64,000 nucleotides of DNA from Naumannella cuiyingiana (GTDB lineage: Bacteria; Actinomycetota; Actinomycetes; Propionibacteriales; Propionibacteriaceae). The position numbers were made by a program, and so were the translations under genes. This document shows, piece by piece, positions 44,282 to 52,558 of this stretch. The stretch spans positions 1 through 64,000 of the forward strand of contig NZ_JACBZS010000001.1 of the NCBI RefSeq assembly GCF_013408305.1, read 5' to 3'. Within the stretch, counting starts at the first letter, position 1, and each line of letters opens with the position of its first letter. The notes under the pieces are model-generated. The model made no database searches and was not told where the DNA came from. It was given only the letters and a program-made list of their open reading frames with translations.

Positions 44282-44851
44282 ATGAATCGCATCCTGATCG
44301 GCGCCACGGCATTCGGCGTCGCTGCCTCCGTGTTGATCCTCGCCGCGATCATTCTCGGTTCCGACCCCGCACGCTCGGCCCGATCGCCCTGGGGCGATGG
44401 CGTCCTGCCGGATGGTGTCGGGGTGTTCGCCGACTCCTATCCGGGCATCCGCCGTCTCGATCCGGCGCTGCTGAGCGCGCTCCGGCGGGCGGCCACGGAC
44501 GCCGAGGACTCCGGTGTCTCGTTCACGGTCAACAGCGGGTGGCGCTCCCGGGCGTACCAGCAACGGCTGTTGGACGAGGCCGTGCGGAAGTACGGGTCGG
44601 CGCGGGCGGCCGCGCGCTGGGTGGCCACCCCGGAGAACTCGCCGCACGTGTCGGGTGACGCGGTTGATCTTGGGCCGGCCGCGGCGACGACCTGGCTGGC
44701 CCGGCACGGCGCGGGCTACGGGCTGTGCCGGATCTACCGCAACGAGCCCTGGCACTTCGAGTTGCGGCCGGACGCGCCCCGGGTCGGCTGCCCGGACCGG
44801 TACGCCGACCCGACCCGCGATCCCCGGCTGAGGATGGCGAATGAGCGGTAG
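44282..44851 (+). CDS. D-alanyl-D-alanine carboxypeptidase, VanY-like (M15B)
   Basis: A 189-residue peptidase with an N-terminal membrane anchor (LIGATAFGVAASVLILAAII) and an external M15 domain. Zinc ligands and base are seen in SPHVSGDAVDLG (SxHxxGxAxD) and in EPWHFEL. Such enzymes trim D-Ala from peptidoglycan stems, and VanY lowers vancomycin binding. Its divergence from the two-component system points to control by cell-wall stress. ATG 44282; a TTG at 44270 is in frame. No VanHAX genes are present. Confidence 0.9.
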   Translation: MNRILIGATAFGVAASVLILAAIILGSDPARSARSPWGDGVLPDGVGVFADSYPGIRRLDPALLSALRRAATDAEDSGVSFTVNSGWRSRAYQQRLLDEAVRKYGSARAAARWVATPENSPHVSGDAVDLGPAAATTWLARHGAGYGLCRIYRNEPWHFELRPDAPRVGCPDRYADPTRDPRLRMANER

Positions 44852-44858
44852 GCCCCGG

Positions 44859-45530
44859 TCACCCCTTCAGGTAGGCCAGGACTGCGCGCACCCGGCGGTT
44901 GCCGTCGTCGGCGGTGAGCCCGAGCTTGTCGAAGACGTTGCCGAGGTGTTTCTCCACCGCTGCCGCGCCCACGACGAGCTCGGCGGCGATCTGAGCATTG
45001 GACAGCCCGCGCGCCACGCAGGCGAGCACCTCCCGTTCGCGCGGGGTGAGCCGGAGCAGCGGGGAATTGCGGCGGGCATCGGCGAGCACGGTCTGCAGCA
45101 CGTCCGGGTCGATCACCGTGCCCCCGGCGAGGACGACCGAGACGGTACGCCGGAATTCGGCCACGTCGGCGATCCGCTGCTTCAACAGGTACCCCAGCCC
45201 GGCCCGGCCCGCGCTGTCGATCAGTTGCGCGGCGTAGGCGGCCGCCACGTACTGCGACAGCACGAGGATGGGCAGGTCGGGACGGTCGCGGCGGATCTCC
45301 AGCGCGGCGGCCAGGCCGGACACCTCGGCACCGGGTGCGTCGGCGAACCCCTCCCGCACGGGCATCCGCACGTCGGTGATCAACAGATCGGGCTCGTGTT
45401 CGGCCACCGCACCGGCGATCTCGTCGGCCCGCCCGACGGCCGCGACCACCTCGTCGCCGCCGCCGCGCAGCAGTGCGACCAGTCCCTCGCGCAGCAACAC
45501 CGAGTCCTCGGCCAGCACGATCCGGCTCAT
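44859..45530 (-). CDS. Response regulator, NarL/LuxR type
   Basis: A 223-residue regulator. Receiver: IVLAEDSVLLREGL, Asp in LLITDVRMP, Lys in YLLKQR; LuxR HTH at LTPREREVLACVARGLSNAQIA and EKHLGNVFDKLGL. ATG 45530 overlaps the kinase stop by one base (TGATG). It is the last gene of the lnt-like/kinase/regulator unit and converges with the VanY-like gene. Confidence 0.92.
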   Translation of the reverse strand: MSRIVLAEDSVLLREGLVALLRGGGDEVVAAVGRADEIAGAVAEHEPDLLITDVRMPVREGFADAPGAEVSGLAAALEIRRDRPDLPILVLSQYVAAAYAAQLIDSAGRAGLGYLLKQRIADVAEFRRTVSVVLAGGTVIDPDVLQTVLADARRNSPLLRLTPREREVLACVARGLSNAQIAAELVVGAAAVEKHLGNVFDKLGLTADDGNRRVRAVLAYLKG

Positions 45531-46699
45531 CACCCCACCGCCTCGTCACTCTGCCGCAGCGCGCCCGGGATGAGCAGCGAAAGCGTCGTCGGGCCGCCGG
45601 CCGCGCTGTCGATCGCGATGCTGCCGTCGTGCACCGCCGCCCGGTCGATCAGGCCCTGCAGGCCGCCACCCGGGCGCACCACGGCGCCGCCGTGCCCGTC
45701 GTCGACGACGGTGAGGACCAGGTCCCGGTCGCGTTCGGTGATCGTGATCATCACCCGCGTGGCCCCGGCATGCCTGGTGGCATTGGTCAGCGCCTCCATG
45801 GCGACGAAGTAGGCGCAGCTCTCCGCGGCCGGATCGAACCGGACCGGCGCGATGTCCAGCGCTACCGTGCCCCCGCTCCGGCCCGCGATCTCGGCCAGGG
45901 CGGCCCCGAGGCCGTGGTCATCGAGGACCCTGGGCCGGATCCCGCGTACCAGCGTGCGGAGTTGATCACTCGCGAGCGCCGCCTCGTCCGCTGCCCGGTC
46001 GAGCAGCAGATCGCGTTCGGGGCCAGCAACCTCGCGCGCCAGCCCGATGGTCAGGCCGAGCGCCAGCAACTGCTGTTGGGCGCCGTCGTGCAGGTCGCGC
46101 TCGATCCGGATCCGTTCCGCCTCGAAGGCGGCAGCCAAGCGGGTTCGCGACTCGCGCAGCTCGCCGACCTCGGCGTCGAGGTCCCGGCCGCCGAGCAGCC
46201 GGGAGGCGAGCCAGCCCTGACCCTCGGCCACCGGCCAGGAGATCACCCCCGACAGTGTCACCAGCCCCACGGCGAGCAGCGCCCACTGCCAGGGGCCGAT
46301 CACCGCCTGTCGGGCGAAGATCACGCCGCCGACGAGCAGCGCGGGCACGGCCCAGGCGACCAGCGACGTGACCAGCCAGGCGCCCGCGTAACGGAGGTCG
46401 TCGCGGGTCGCGGCCTCCGACCAGCGCAGCCGCCACCAGCGCTCCCCCTGCCCCCGCCAGCGTCGGTGGCGGTCCCGGGCGTACCGGCCGATCAGCGGGA
46501 GCAGCGCCCGCTCGCTCGCGGCGATGGCCAGCGCGATCGGCAGCAGCAGCGGAATGGTGATCACCAACACCGTGGACGCGATCACGGCCGGCCAGGCGAC
46601 GATCGACCGGGCGGCGGTCAGCAGAGCGTAGGCCCAGCAGCCAAGCGCCCGACCGACCGCCGCCCGTGGCACGCCGGGGCGGTCCGCCTCAGCGGGCAC
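45530..46699 (-). CDS. Sensor histidine kinase (HisKA_3, NarL partner)
   Basis: A 389-residue kinase. Four membrane segments in the first 165 residues form a putative sensor (TAARSIVAWPAVIASTVLVI, ALLVGGVIFAR and others), then the HisKA_3 motif IERDLHDGAQQQLLALGL with phospho-His, and an HATPase with EALTNATRHAGA, VVDDGHGG and GGGLQGLIDRA. GTG 46699 lies 11 bases inside the Lnt-like gene, so it is coupled to it; the regulator follows directly. The sensor resembles liposome-responding kinases of cell-envelope stress, but the signal is unknown. Confidence 0.9.
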   Translation of the reverse strand: MPAEADRPGVPRAAVGRALGCWAYALLTAARSIVAWPAVIASTVLVITIPLLLPIALAIAASERALLPLIGRYARDRHRRWRGQGERWWRLRWSEAATRDDLRYAGAWLVTSLVAWAVPALLVGGVIFARQAVIGPWQWALLAVGLVTLSGVISWPVAEGQGWLASRLLGGRDLDAEVGELRESRTRLAAAFEAERIRIERDLHDGAQQQLLALGLTIGLAREVAGPERDLLLDRAADEAALASDQLRTLVRGIRPRVLDDHGLGAALAEIAGRSGGTVALDIAPVRFDPAAESCAYFVAMEALTNATRHAGATRVMITITERDRDLVLTVVDDGHGGAVVRPGGGLQGLIDRAAVHDGSIAIDSAAGGPTTLSLLIPGALRQSDEAVG

Positions 46700-48206
46700 G
46701 GCGCCGCCCGATCACGGCCGCGGCGAGCAGGCCGGCGAGGCCGAGGCCCGCGGCGGCGGGGAACCAGTCGCCGAGTACGGCGTAGACGGTCCGGACGCCG
46801 CGGGTCGAAACGTCGGCCAGCACCACGGTCTGGCCGCTGTCCCCGTCGGGAGTCACCGAACGCCAGCGCCCGTTGCCGTCGATGATCATCGACCAGCCGC
46901 CCGCAGTGGAGCGGACGAACTGCACGCCGGTCTCGACCGACCGCAGCGTCGCCGACATCGCGTGCAGGCGCTCGATGCCCGGCCAGTCGAACGTCGGGGA
47001 CAACAAGATGTCAGCCCCGCCGGCGGCGCGGGCCGTGCTCGGGAAGTCGGTGTCGTAGCAGATCATCGTGGTCAGCCGACCATACGGGGTCGCGGCGATC
47101 GGTAGCTTGCCATCCCCCGCGGTCAGGTTGTCCTCCAACCCGGGGATCGGCCGGGCCTTGTCGTAGGTCCAAACCACCGAGCCGTCGGGCCCGACCAGCA
47201 CGCTGAGGTTGCGCACCTTCGCCTCCGGCGAGGTCAGCTCGCCGTGGCCGAGGCCCAGATTGATCCAGGCGTCGTGCCTGGCGGCCAGGTCCCCGATCCG
47301 CGCCAGCAGGGCGTCGTGGTCCCGCTGGGTACGCGTCAGGCCGGCCGCCTCGGACCAGGAGACGATCTTCGCGCCGGCCTCCAGCTCGCGTTCGGTCGCG
47401 CTGACCATCGCCTCGGTCCGGGCGACTGCGCCGCTGCCGGTGTCGGTGTTGCGCAGCTCGGCGGGCACGCTGATCGAGGCGACGCGGACCCGTTCGGCCG
47501 GCACCAGGTCGGCGACCGCGAGCCGGATCGAGCCGCCGATGATCACCGCCGCCAGCGCGGCCAGGCCGATGAACCAGCGTCGCGCCGCGGCCGAGCGGAG
47601 GCCGCCGAGCAGGACGCCCGCGCCGAGCGAGCCCACCCAGCCGATCATGAACGACACGCCCCAGACCCCGGTCACGGACGCGAGCTGGATCAGCGCCGGG
47701 AACTCCGCCTGGGTGCTGCCGAGCAGCCCGAGCACGCCGCCCAGCGGCATCAGGCTGGCGAAGGCGTACTCCCCGATCACCCGCACCGTCGGGTAGCCGA
47801 GGCTGGCGAGCAGCGGGCGGTCGCGGAAGCTTCGGGCGAGCCAGCGGTCGGCGAGCATCGGGACGACGTTGAGCGGCAGGTACATGATCGACAACGCGAG
47901 AATGGTCGGGTCGAGGATCTTGACATCGGCGAGGGCGGCACTGAGGAAGGTCCAGACCGTGCTGGCTCCCCAGACCGCGCACTGGCCGGCCAGAGCGGCA
48001 CGCCACGACGACGCCGAGCGGCCCCAAACGATCATCGCCGGGATGGCGACGAAGATCAGCAGCGGGACCTGCAACGGGCCGGGCGCGGCGAGGATCGCGG
48101 CGGCCGCTCCGACGATCAGCCAGGCGGTACGCCGGGCCCGCCTCGGCGCGGCGGCCGGATCGGTGTTCGTGGGGTCGGTGGTGGACGGGGCATCGGTGAA
48201 GGGCAT
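46689..48206 (-). CDS. Apolipoprotein N-acyltransferase-like protein (second Lnt paralogue)
   Basis: A 505-residue membrane protein with about seven N-terminal segments and a nitrilase domain. Triad candidates are Glu in SWSEAAGL, Lys in YDKARPIPGLE and Cys in TMICYDTDFPS, so activity seems kept. It is shorter in the linker and differs clearly from the lnt gene at 21552-23180. It is co-oriented and overlapping with a sensor kinase, which a housekeeping Lnt is not. It could acylate a subset of lipoproteins or another amine. ATG 48206. Confidence 0.82.
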   Translation of the reverse strand: MPFTDAPSTTDPTNTDPAAAPRRARRTAWLIVGAAAAILAAPGPLQVPLLIFVAIPAMIVWGRSASSWRAALAGQCAVWGASTVWTFLSAALADVKILDPTILALSIMYLPLNVVPMLADRWLARSFRDRPLLASLGYPTVRVIGEYAFASLMPLGGVLGLLGSTQAEFPALIQLASVTGVWGVSFMIGWVGSLGAGVLLGGLRSAAARRWFIGLAALAAVIIGGSIRLAVADLVPAERVRVASISVPAELRNTDTGSGAVARTEAMVSATERELEAGAKIVSWSEAAGLTRTQRDHDALLARIGDLAARHDAWINLGLGHGELTSPEAKVRNLSVLVGPDGSVVWTYDKARPIPGLEDNLTAGDGKLPIAATPYGRLTTMICYDTDFPSTARAAGGADILLSPTFDWPGIERLHAMSATLRSVETGVQFVRSTAGGWSMIIDGNGRWRSVTPDGDSGQTVVLADVSTRGVRTVYAVLGDWFPAAAGLGLAGLLAAAVIGRRRAR

Positions 48207-48290
48207 GTGATCATTCCAGCCGCAGGGGCCCCGTTACACAGTGGCGCTGACCGACGAGCTGGCGGTCCGGTTTCCCTACCGTCGAACCAC

Positions 48291-48524
48291 TCAGCCCGCG
48301 CTGCGGTGGGTTGCCCGCCAGATCGCCGTGATGATCACGAACAGCACAACTGCCTGGCCGATGGCGATCGCCGCCGTGACGGCCAGCGGCATCGACCCGC
48401 CCGGCAGGAAGTAGCTGCGCAGGTAGTTGGTCCCCAACAGCACGATCAGATAGATCCACCACGGCGCCCACCGCCCGGATGTGGCCTGGGCGCGGGCCTC
48501 GGGTGCCTGCCTTCGCTGGGTCAT
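48291..48524 (-). CDS. Small membrane protein, 77 aa
   Basis: A 77-residue protein with two membrane segments (WWIYLIVLLGTNYLRSYFLPGG and AVTAAIAIGQAVVLFVIITAI) and charged ends. Family not recognised. ATG 48524 overlaps the TGA of the TetR gene (ATGA), so it is co-expressed with the regulator and shares its operator. It may be the membrane target or partner of the TetR-controlled process. Confidence 0.75.
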   Translation of the reverse strand: MTQRRQAPEARAQATSGRWAPWWIYLIVLLGTNYLRSYFLPGGSMPLAVTAAIAIGQAVVLFVIITAIWRATHRSAG

Positions 48525-49132
48525 GCGTTCTCCTCCTTGCGGGTCGGCTCCTCGCCGGGCAGCAGCGCGCGTCGCAGCAGCGCCGCGGCCTGATCCCTGT
48601 CGATCAGCTCCGGGACGGTCAGTAGTTCGAGGGTGAGGCCGTCGATGACGGCGTTCAGGTGGGCGACGTCGGTGCCGGTGTCGGTGCCTGGGGCCCGAAG
48701 ACCGAGGGCCACGAGATCGGACAGGAGTTTCGCGAGGAACTCCCGGATGGCGGTGGCCTGCTCGGCGACGATGCGGGCGAGTTCCGGGTCGTGTCGAGCC
48801 TTCGCGACGAACGCCATCCAGACGGACAGCTCGCGCTCGGTGTCGTCTCGCAGGGGCATCAGTTCGCTCGCCATTGCCAGGGCGCGGGCGCTGGGATCGG
48901 GCTCGGCGGTCGCGCCGCGGACTCGCTCCCGGACCCGCTCGGCAAGACTCGCCATCGCGAACTGGTGCAGCCCTGCCTGGGTCGAGAAGAAGAACCGGAT
49001 CGATCCCGACGACAGCCCGGTCTCGGCGATGACCCCGCGTACCGATGCCGACTCGACCCCGCCGTTCTCCAGTAACCGCCAGACCGCCTCCGCGATCTCG
49101 CGCCGCCGTTGCTGATGGTCCACACGTGCCAT
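48521..49132 (-). CDS. TetR/AcrR-family regulator
   Basis: A 203-residue repressor. HTH at IAEAVWRLLENGGVESASVRGVI followed by ETGLSSGSIRFFF; the sequence RVDHQQRRREIAEAV resembles the BetI-like group. The ligand domain is helical. ATG 49132 lies 10 bp from a perfect CTAGCAC-GCCT-GTGCTAG palindrome in the gap to the divergent lipoprotein gene, so it should repress both itself (with the 77-aa protein) and that gene. Confidence 0.92.
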   Translation of the reverse strand: MARVDHQQRRREIAEAVWRLLENGGVESASVRGVIAETGLSSGSIRFFFSTQAGLHQFAMASLAERVRERVRGATAEPDPSARALAMASELMPLRDDTERELSVWMAFVAKARHDPELARIVAEQATAIREFLAKLLSDLVALGLRAPGTDTGTDVAHLNAVIDGLTLELLTVPELIDRDQAAALLRRALLPGEEPTRKEENA

Positions 49133-49141
49133 GGACGAATA

Positions 49142-49159
49142 CTAGCACGCCTGTGCTAG
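49142..49159. promoter_or_regulatory. TetR operator palindrome CTAGCAC-GCCT-GTGCTAG
   Basis: Perfect 7-bp arms around a 4-bp spacer between the TetR start (49132) and the lipoprotein start (49194). Size and place are those of a TetR autoregulatory operator. Confidence 0.75.
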
Positions 49160-49193
49160 CTTGATGTTCACGAGATCACCAACAGGAGGCGGG

Positions 49194-49745
49194 ATGGGTC
49201 TTCGAATGCCGACCGGCGCGGTGCTGGCGGGATATCTCGTCGCGGTGCTCCTGACGGCGGGCTGCGCACTGCCTGAGCGCCGCGACGGTGAGAACGTGAG
49301 CGGCCCGGTCGAGGCGTGGGTCGGCAGTGCCTGCGCCGCCGTCGGCACGGTTGCCGAGACCGCCGATCGCCGAAGCGAGCTGGACTGGTCCCGGGTCTCG
49401 GATCCGGCGACGGCCGCCGAGCTCGTGTCGCATCTCAAGGCCGTCTCCACCCAGATCGGATCGGCACGAGCATCCATCGAAGCACTCGGTTCGCCGCCGG
49501 TCGAGGACGGCGAAGCGGTGCTCGCCGACCTTCGCGGGGCCTTCGACGAACGCCAGCAGGCGGTGGACAACGCCGCCGACTTCATCGAGGGCGCAGCGTC
49601 GCGCATCGATCCTCTCGCCCAGCCTCAGATCGCGCGGGCCGCACAGGCGGCGTACACCGCGGCCCCGAAACTCGCCCGCGAGATCGAGCGCAAACGCCAG
49701 CTCCGCGATCCCTTCGCGGCCAACTCGGCGTGTGCCAACCTGTAG
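49194..49745 (+). CDS. Lipoprotein of unknown function
   Basis: A 183-residue protein with a signal peptide (TGAVLAGYLVAVLLTAG) and lipobox LTAGC, so it should be lipid-anchored outside the membrane. The mature part is alpha-helical and rich in Ala, Glu and Arg, with VGTVAETADRRSELDW and AVDNAADFIEGAASRID; it looks like a helical bundle. Family not recognised. AGGAGG ends 4 bases before ATG 49194. It is divergent from the TetR gene, with the palindrome between them. Confidence 0.8.
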   Translation: MGLRMPTGAVLAGYLVAVLLTAGCALPERRDGENVSGPVEAWVGSACAAVGTVAETADRRSELDWSRVSDPATAAELVSHLKAVSTQIGSARASIEALGSPPVEDGEAVLADLRGAFDERQQAVDNAADFIEGAASRIDPLAQPQIARAAQAAYTAAPKLAREIERKRQLRDPFAANSACANL

Positions 49746-49855
49746 ACCTGTGCCCCGGGAAGCTCCGTGGCTGACCCAGGACGAGTTCGGAAGCCAGATT
49801 TTCTTGCCGGCGCGCCCGAAGCCGGACTTCATCGAATGGGCGCACAGGGACCATT

Positions 49856-50497
49856 TCAGTTGGCCGAGGGCTGGTAGCCACGCAGAAACAGGCCCACGCC
49901 GGAGGTCACGATGCGGGTGATCTCTTTGGCGTCTGGTGCGTCCCCAACATGTGTGGGGTGTACCACTGAGAGCAGCGACATCAATTGTGATGCTGCGAGT
50001 TCTGGATCAGGGACCTGCAAGAGTCCGCGGTCTTGGGCGGCGGCGAGGTGTTGCCCCAGGACGCGGCGAACGTGGCGCGGTCCCGCCTCCTGCCAGGCAG
50101 TGACGGCCTCGGCCGGGATGTGCTCTGCTTCGGCGATGACCTGGCGAACGAGTCCGAAGTGTTCGGCGTACCCCTCTGGCGGCACGGCAAGCTCCTCACC
50201 GAAGGAGATGAGGTCGGCTTCCAGGTCGAGGATCTTGGCCAGGTGCCGTTCGATGATCGCGACCTGCAGCTCGGCGGCACTCGCGGTGCTCTCGACGATG
50301 ACGACGCCGAACAGCTCCGCCTTGTCGGCGAAGTGGTTGTAGATCGTGCGTGAGGAAACGCCCGCCTCGGCAGCAATGCCGTCAATGCTGGCCCGGGTGT
50401 AGCCATCGCGAGCGAACACGCGCAGTGCACCGGCAAGTATCGCCCGACGCTTGTCGGCCTGCCCGCCGCGTGGACGCGGACTCTGCGACTCGGCCAT
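49856..50497 (-). CDS. TetR-family regulator
   Basis: A 213-residue repressor. HTH: AILAGALRVFARDGYTRASI and AEAGVSSRTIYNHFADKAELF, a very typical TetR start. The C-terminal part resembles the TetR_C_33-like group. ATG 50497 is preceded by AAGGAGTGGAG. It is divergent from the FMN reductase with 95 bp between starts, and probably regulates it. It is the last chromosomal regulator before the tRNA fragment. Confidence 0.92.
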   Translation of the reverse strand: MAESQSPRPRGGQADKRRAILAGALRVFARDGYTRASIDGIAAEAGVSSRTIYNHFADKAELFGVVIVESTASAAELQVAIIERHLAKILDLEADLISFGEELAVPPEGYAEHFGLVRQVIAEAEHIPAEAVTAWQEAGPRHVRRVLGQHLAAAQDRGLLQVPDPELAASQLMSLLSVVHPTHVGDAPDAKEITRIVTSGVGLFLRGYQPSAN

Positions 50498-50529
50498 CTC
50501 CACTCCTTGCACTCTACGTTGTACGCATT

Positions 50530-50546
50530 GCTACGTCCGTTGTAGC
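50530..50546. promoter_or_regulatory. Possible TetR operator before FMN reductase
   Basis: GCTAC and GTAGC arms with a 7-bp spacer, plus a related CTACGTTGTACG just before it. Place fits an operator for the divergent TetR gene; arms are short. Confidence 0.35.
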
Positions 50547-50592
50547 CTACGCGACAGACAACCCCCAAGGAAGACCAGAGCCAGGAGCACCC

Positions 50593-51201
50593 ATGACAAC
50601 CCGCCTCGCCGTCATCATCGGCAGCACCCGCCCCGGGCGGCGAACCACCGCCGTCGCCGACTGGGTGGCTCAGTCCGCCCGTAGCCAGCCCGCGATCGCC
50701 GCGGGCGAGGCGAGCGTCGACCTCGTAGATCTCGCCGACTACAACCTGCCACTGTTCGATGAGCGGCTGCCGCCCATGATGGGCCAGTACGAGAATGCCC
50801 ACACTCAGCGCTGGGCAGAGACGATCGGTAGCTACGACGGCTTCATCTTCGTGACCCCCGAGTACAACCACTCCATGCCCGCGGCCCTGAAGAACGCCAT
50901 CGACTACCTGTTCGGCGAATGGAGCAACAAGGCCGCCGGGTTCGTCAGCCTCGGCACGCAAGGCGGCACACGCGCAGTCGAACACCTCAGACTCACCCTG
51001 GCCGAAGTCAAGGTCGCCACCGTGCGCAGCCACGTCGCACTGCCCGTGTTCACCGAGTTCGAGTTCGCCGACCCCACAGACCCCACCGACCCAGGCGCAC
51101 TGAAGCCCAACCCCCACCAAGAGGCCGCGCTAAGCACGCTGATCGACGAGGTCATCGCTTGGACAGAAGCACTCGCTCCGCTGCGGGTAACCAGGTATTG
51201 A
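50593..51201 (+). CDS. NAD(P)H-dependent FMN reductase-like flavoprotein
   Basis: A 202-residue flavodoxin-fold protein. The FMN phosphate loop is IIGSTRPGRRTT, and TPEYNHSMPAALKNAIDYL is the signature of the ArsH/ChrR/SsuE-like reductases. It reduces FMN, quinones or xenobiotics with NAD(P)H. ATG 50593, with AGGAG 6-10 bases upstream. Divergent from a TetR gene, a common set-up for inducible detoxification. It is the last core gene before the integration scar. Confidence 0.92.
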   Translation: MTTRLAVIIGSTRPGRRTTAVADWVAQSARSQPAIAAGEASVDLVDLADYNLPLFDERLPPMMGQYENAHTQRWAETIGSYDGFIFVTPEYNHSMPAALKNAIDYLFGEWSNKAAGFVSLGTQGGTRAVEHLRLTLAEVKVATVRSHVALPVFTEFEFADPTDPTDPGALKPNPHQEAALSTLIDEVIAWTEALAPLRVTRY

Positions 51202-51344
51202 CCTGGCCTTCGCAGCGGACGAGTCACGGGCGAGCAGTCGACCCGGAAGTTCGACAGGACCGTGGGCAGAGGCAGACCAGGCGAGACGGCCCTAGACGTG
51301 ACGAAGGCCAAGCAAGAAAACCTACTCTCACCTGGGCTTTTACG

Positions 51345-51386
51345 TCGGGCTGACAGGATCTGAACCTGCGACCCCTTGACCCCCAG
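51345..51386 (-). other. 3' half of tRNA-Pro(GGG): attachment-site copy (att)
   Basis: Read on the minus strand from 51386, the 42 bases run from the anticodon loop (CTGGGGGTCAAG, anticodon GGG) through the variable loop and T-arm (GCAGG, loop TTCAGAT, CCTGT) to the acceptor 3' strand CAGCCCG and A73. The 5' half with D-arm is absent to the right. Such a lone 3' half is the footprint of tyrosine-recombinase integration into a tRNA gene. The T-loop has G where the near-invariant A58 is expected, as in a fragment no longer under selection. The tRNA polarity places the inserted element to the right of it. Confidence 0.8.
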
Positions 51387-51700
51387 GTGCCAGGAAGAAG
51401 GCTGGTGGCCCACCTGATCTGGGATTTTCTGTTTCAGAAGCGTGCTCTGCAGGTCAAGTCTTGCAGGGTTTGCAAGCTGTTGGTCACTTGATTGGTCCAC
51501 TCCTCCTAACCGCCCCGATCTAGCCCGATGTACTGGCGGAGCGCATCTACGTCTGCTCGGGGCCTCGAAATTCCTCTGTGGACCGAGCGTGACTATAGAC
51601 AACGCGCAGCAACTCGCTCGTAGGGCGGAGGTACGCGTCGTGTGACACCAGCGCCGAGAGGCAGGTCCGCCAAGAACCCATCACCTCCAGCCCAAGTTCT
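51387..51700. other. Gene-poor end of island
   Basis: About 314 bp next to the att copy, with no supported gene. It has a small perfect hairpin CTTGCA-GGGTT-TGCAAG (about 51462-51478). Recombinase arm sites could lie here, but nothing shows this directly. Confidence 0.5.
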
Positions 51701-52558
51701 TCACCTATCTCCCCACGTTGCTTTGCCATCTATACCCAGCCGCGCCTCTACGGACTCGCGCAAGCGCTCGATGGCAGGCAGTTCCTCGGCTCCATCTGCG
51801 TCCATCCACTCCATGTCGCCCCCACCCCATAGATCGCCGTATGGCGGAGGCGGATCGAGAAGCAGCGCCTTTGGGATGCCTCCGATCTCACCCACGATCT
51901 GCTGTAGCTCGCTGTACATGGATTCCACGTCGAGGGCGCAGCCGAGCGCGGGTCGACCTGCTAGGAGGTGGCTCATCCAGATGATGGCAGGCCAAGAGAC
52001 AGGACCGTGTACACCTTTGTCGTGCTCACGTCTTACCAATTCCATCAAGTCGCTCAAGACCCATGCCCGAGACTCAGGGTGGACCTCTAGAGCAGTCGCC
52101 GCCCAGACGTAGTGGAAAGGCGCGGAGATGAGAACGAACTGGTCGCAGTCGCGGTTGAGCCCGAAGGCGGCATCAATCATCCGAATATGAGGTCCGCTGC
52201 CTGTCGCCCAGCGTTCCAACAGATCGGGCCCTTCGGAGTCCAGGACATCGCCGCCGTAGATTCGCAGTGCGCTTTCAAGAAGACCCGGGATGTAGCTTCC
52301 GGGCGCATCCAGGTAACCTTCTTCGATCTCACGGGTGGCACGAGCTGGTACTAGTCTCGTTGCACCTGATTTCGCCGGATTGTGATCGATTGGGCGTAGG
52401 CGCCGAGCGTAGAGAGGAAAGAAGCGCTCATCCCTGAGCGCGAGCGTTCCATAGCCAAGAAGGTAGGGCGCAATGAAGCGTAGTTTTTCCATTCGCGATA
52501 ATGCCGCCTCGGCGATCGAGAAATCATCGAGTTCTCGACCGCGGAGAGCGTCCACCAC
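51701..52558 (-). CDS. Unknown protein, last gene of the methylase operon
   Basis: A 285-residue soluble protein that I do not recognise. It is helical, with many aromatic and acidic residues, HIRMIDAAFGLNRDCDQF, SRAWVLSDLMELVRREHDKG and a C-terminal acidic GGGDMEWMDADGAEELPA. The GTG at 52558 overlaps the preceding gene by 35 bp; an ATG at 52492 would avoid the overlap, but neither has a good ribosome site. It belongs by position to the seven-gene unit and its codon use is like its neighbours in the island. Confidence 0.65.
   Translation of the reverse strand: MVDALRGRELDDFSIAEAALSRMEKLRFIAPYLLGYGTLALRDERFFPLYARRLRPIDHNPAKSGATRLVPARATREIEEGYLDAPGSYIPGLLESALRIYGGDVLDSEGPDLLERWATGSGPHIRMIDAAFGLNRDCDQFVLISAPFHYVWAATALEVHPESRAWVLSDLMELVRREHDKGVHGPVSWPAIIWMSHLLAGRPALGCALDVESMYSELQQIVGEIGGIPKALLLDPPPPYGDLWGGGDMEWMDADGAEELPAIERLRESVEARLGIDGKATWGDR

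Noticed and set aside
49771-49866. Protein-like stretch between lipoprotein and TetR genes (starts WLTQDEFGSQIF)
   Set aside because: It has no start or ribosome site and joins an out-of-frame shadow of the lipoprotein gene; a gene remnant is possible but not supportable.
51345-51386. Complete tRNA gene
   Set aside because: Only the part from the anticodon loop to the discriminator base is present, and the T-loop lacks A58.
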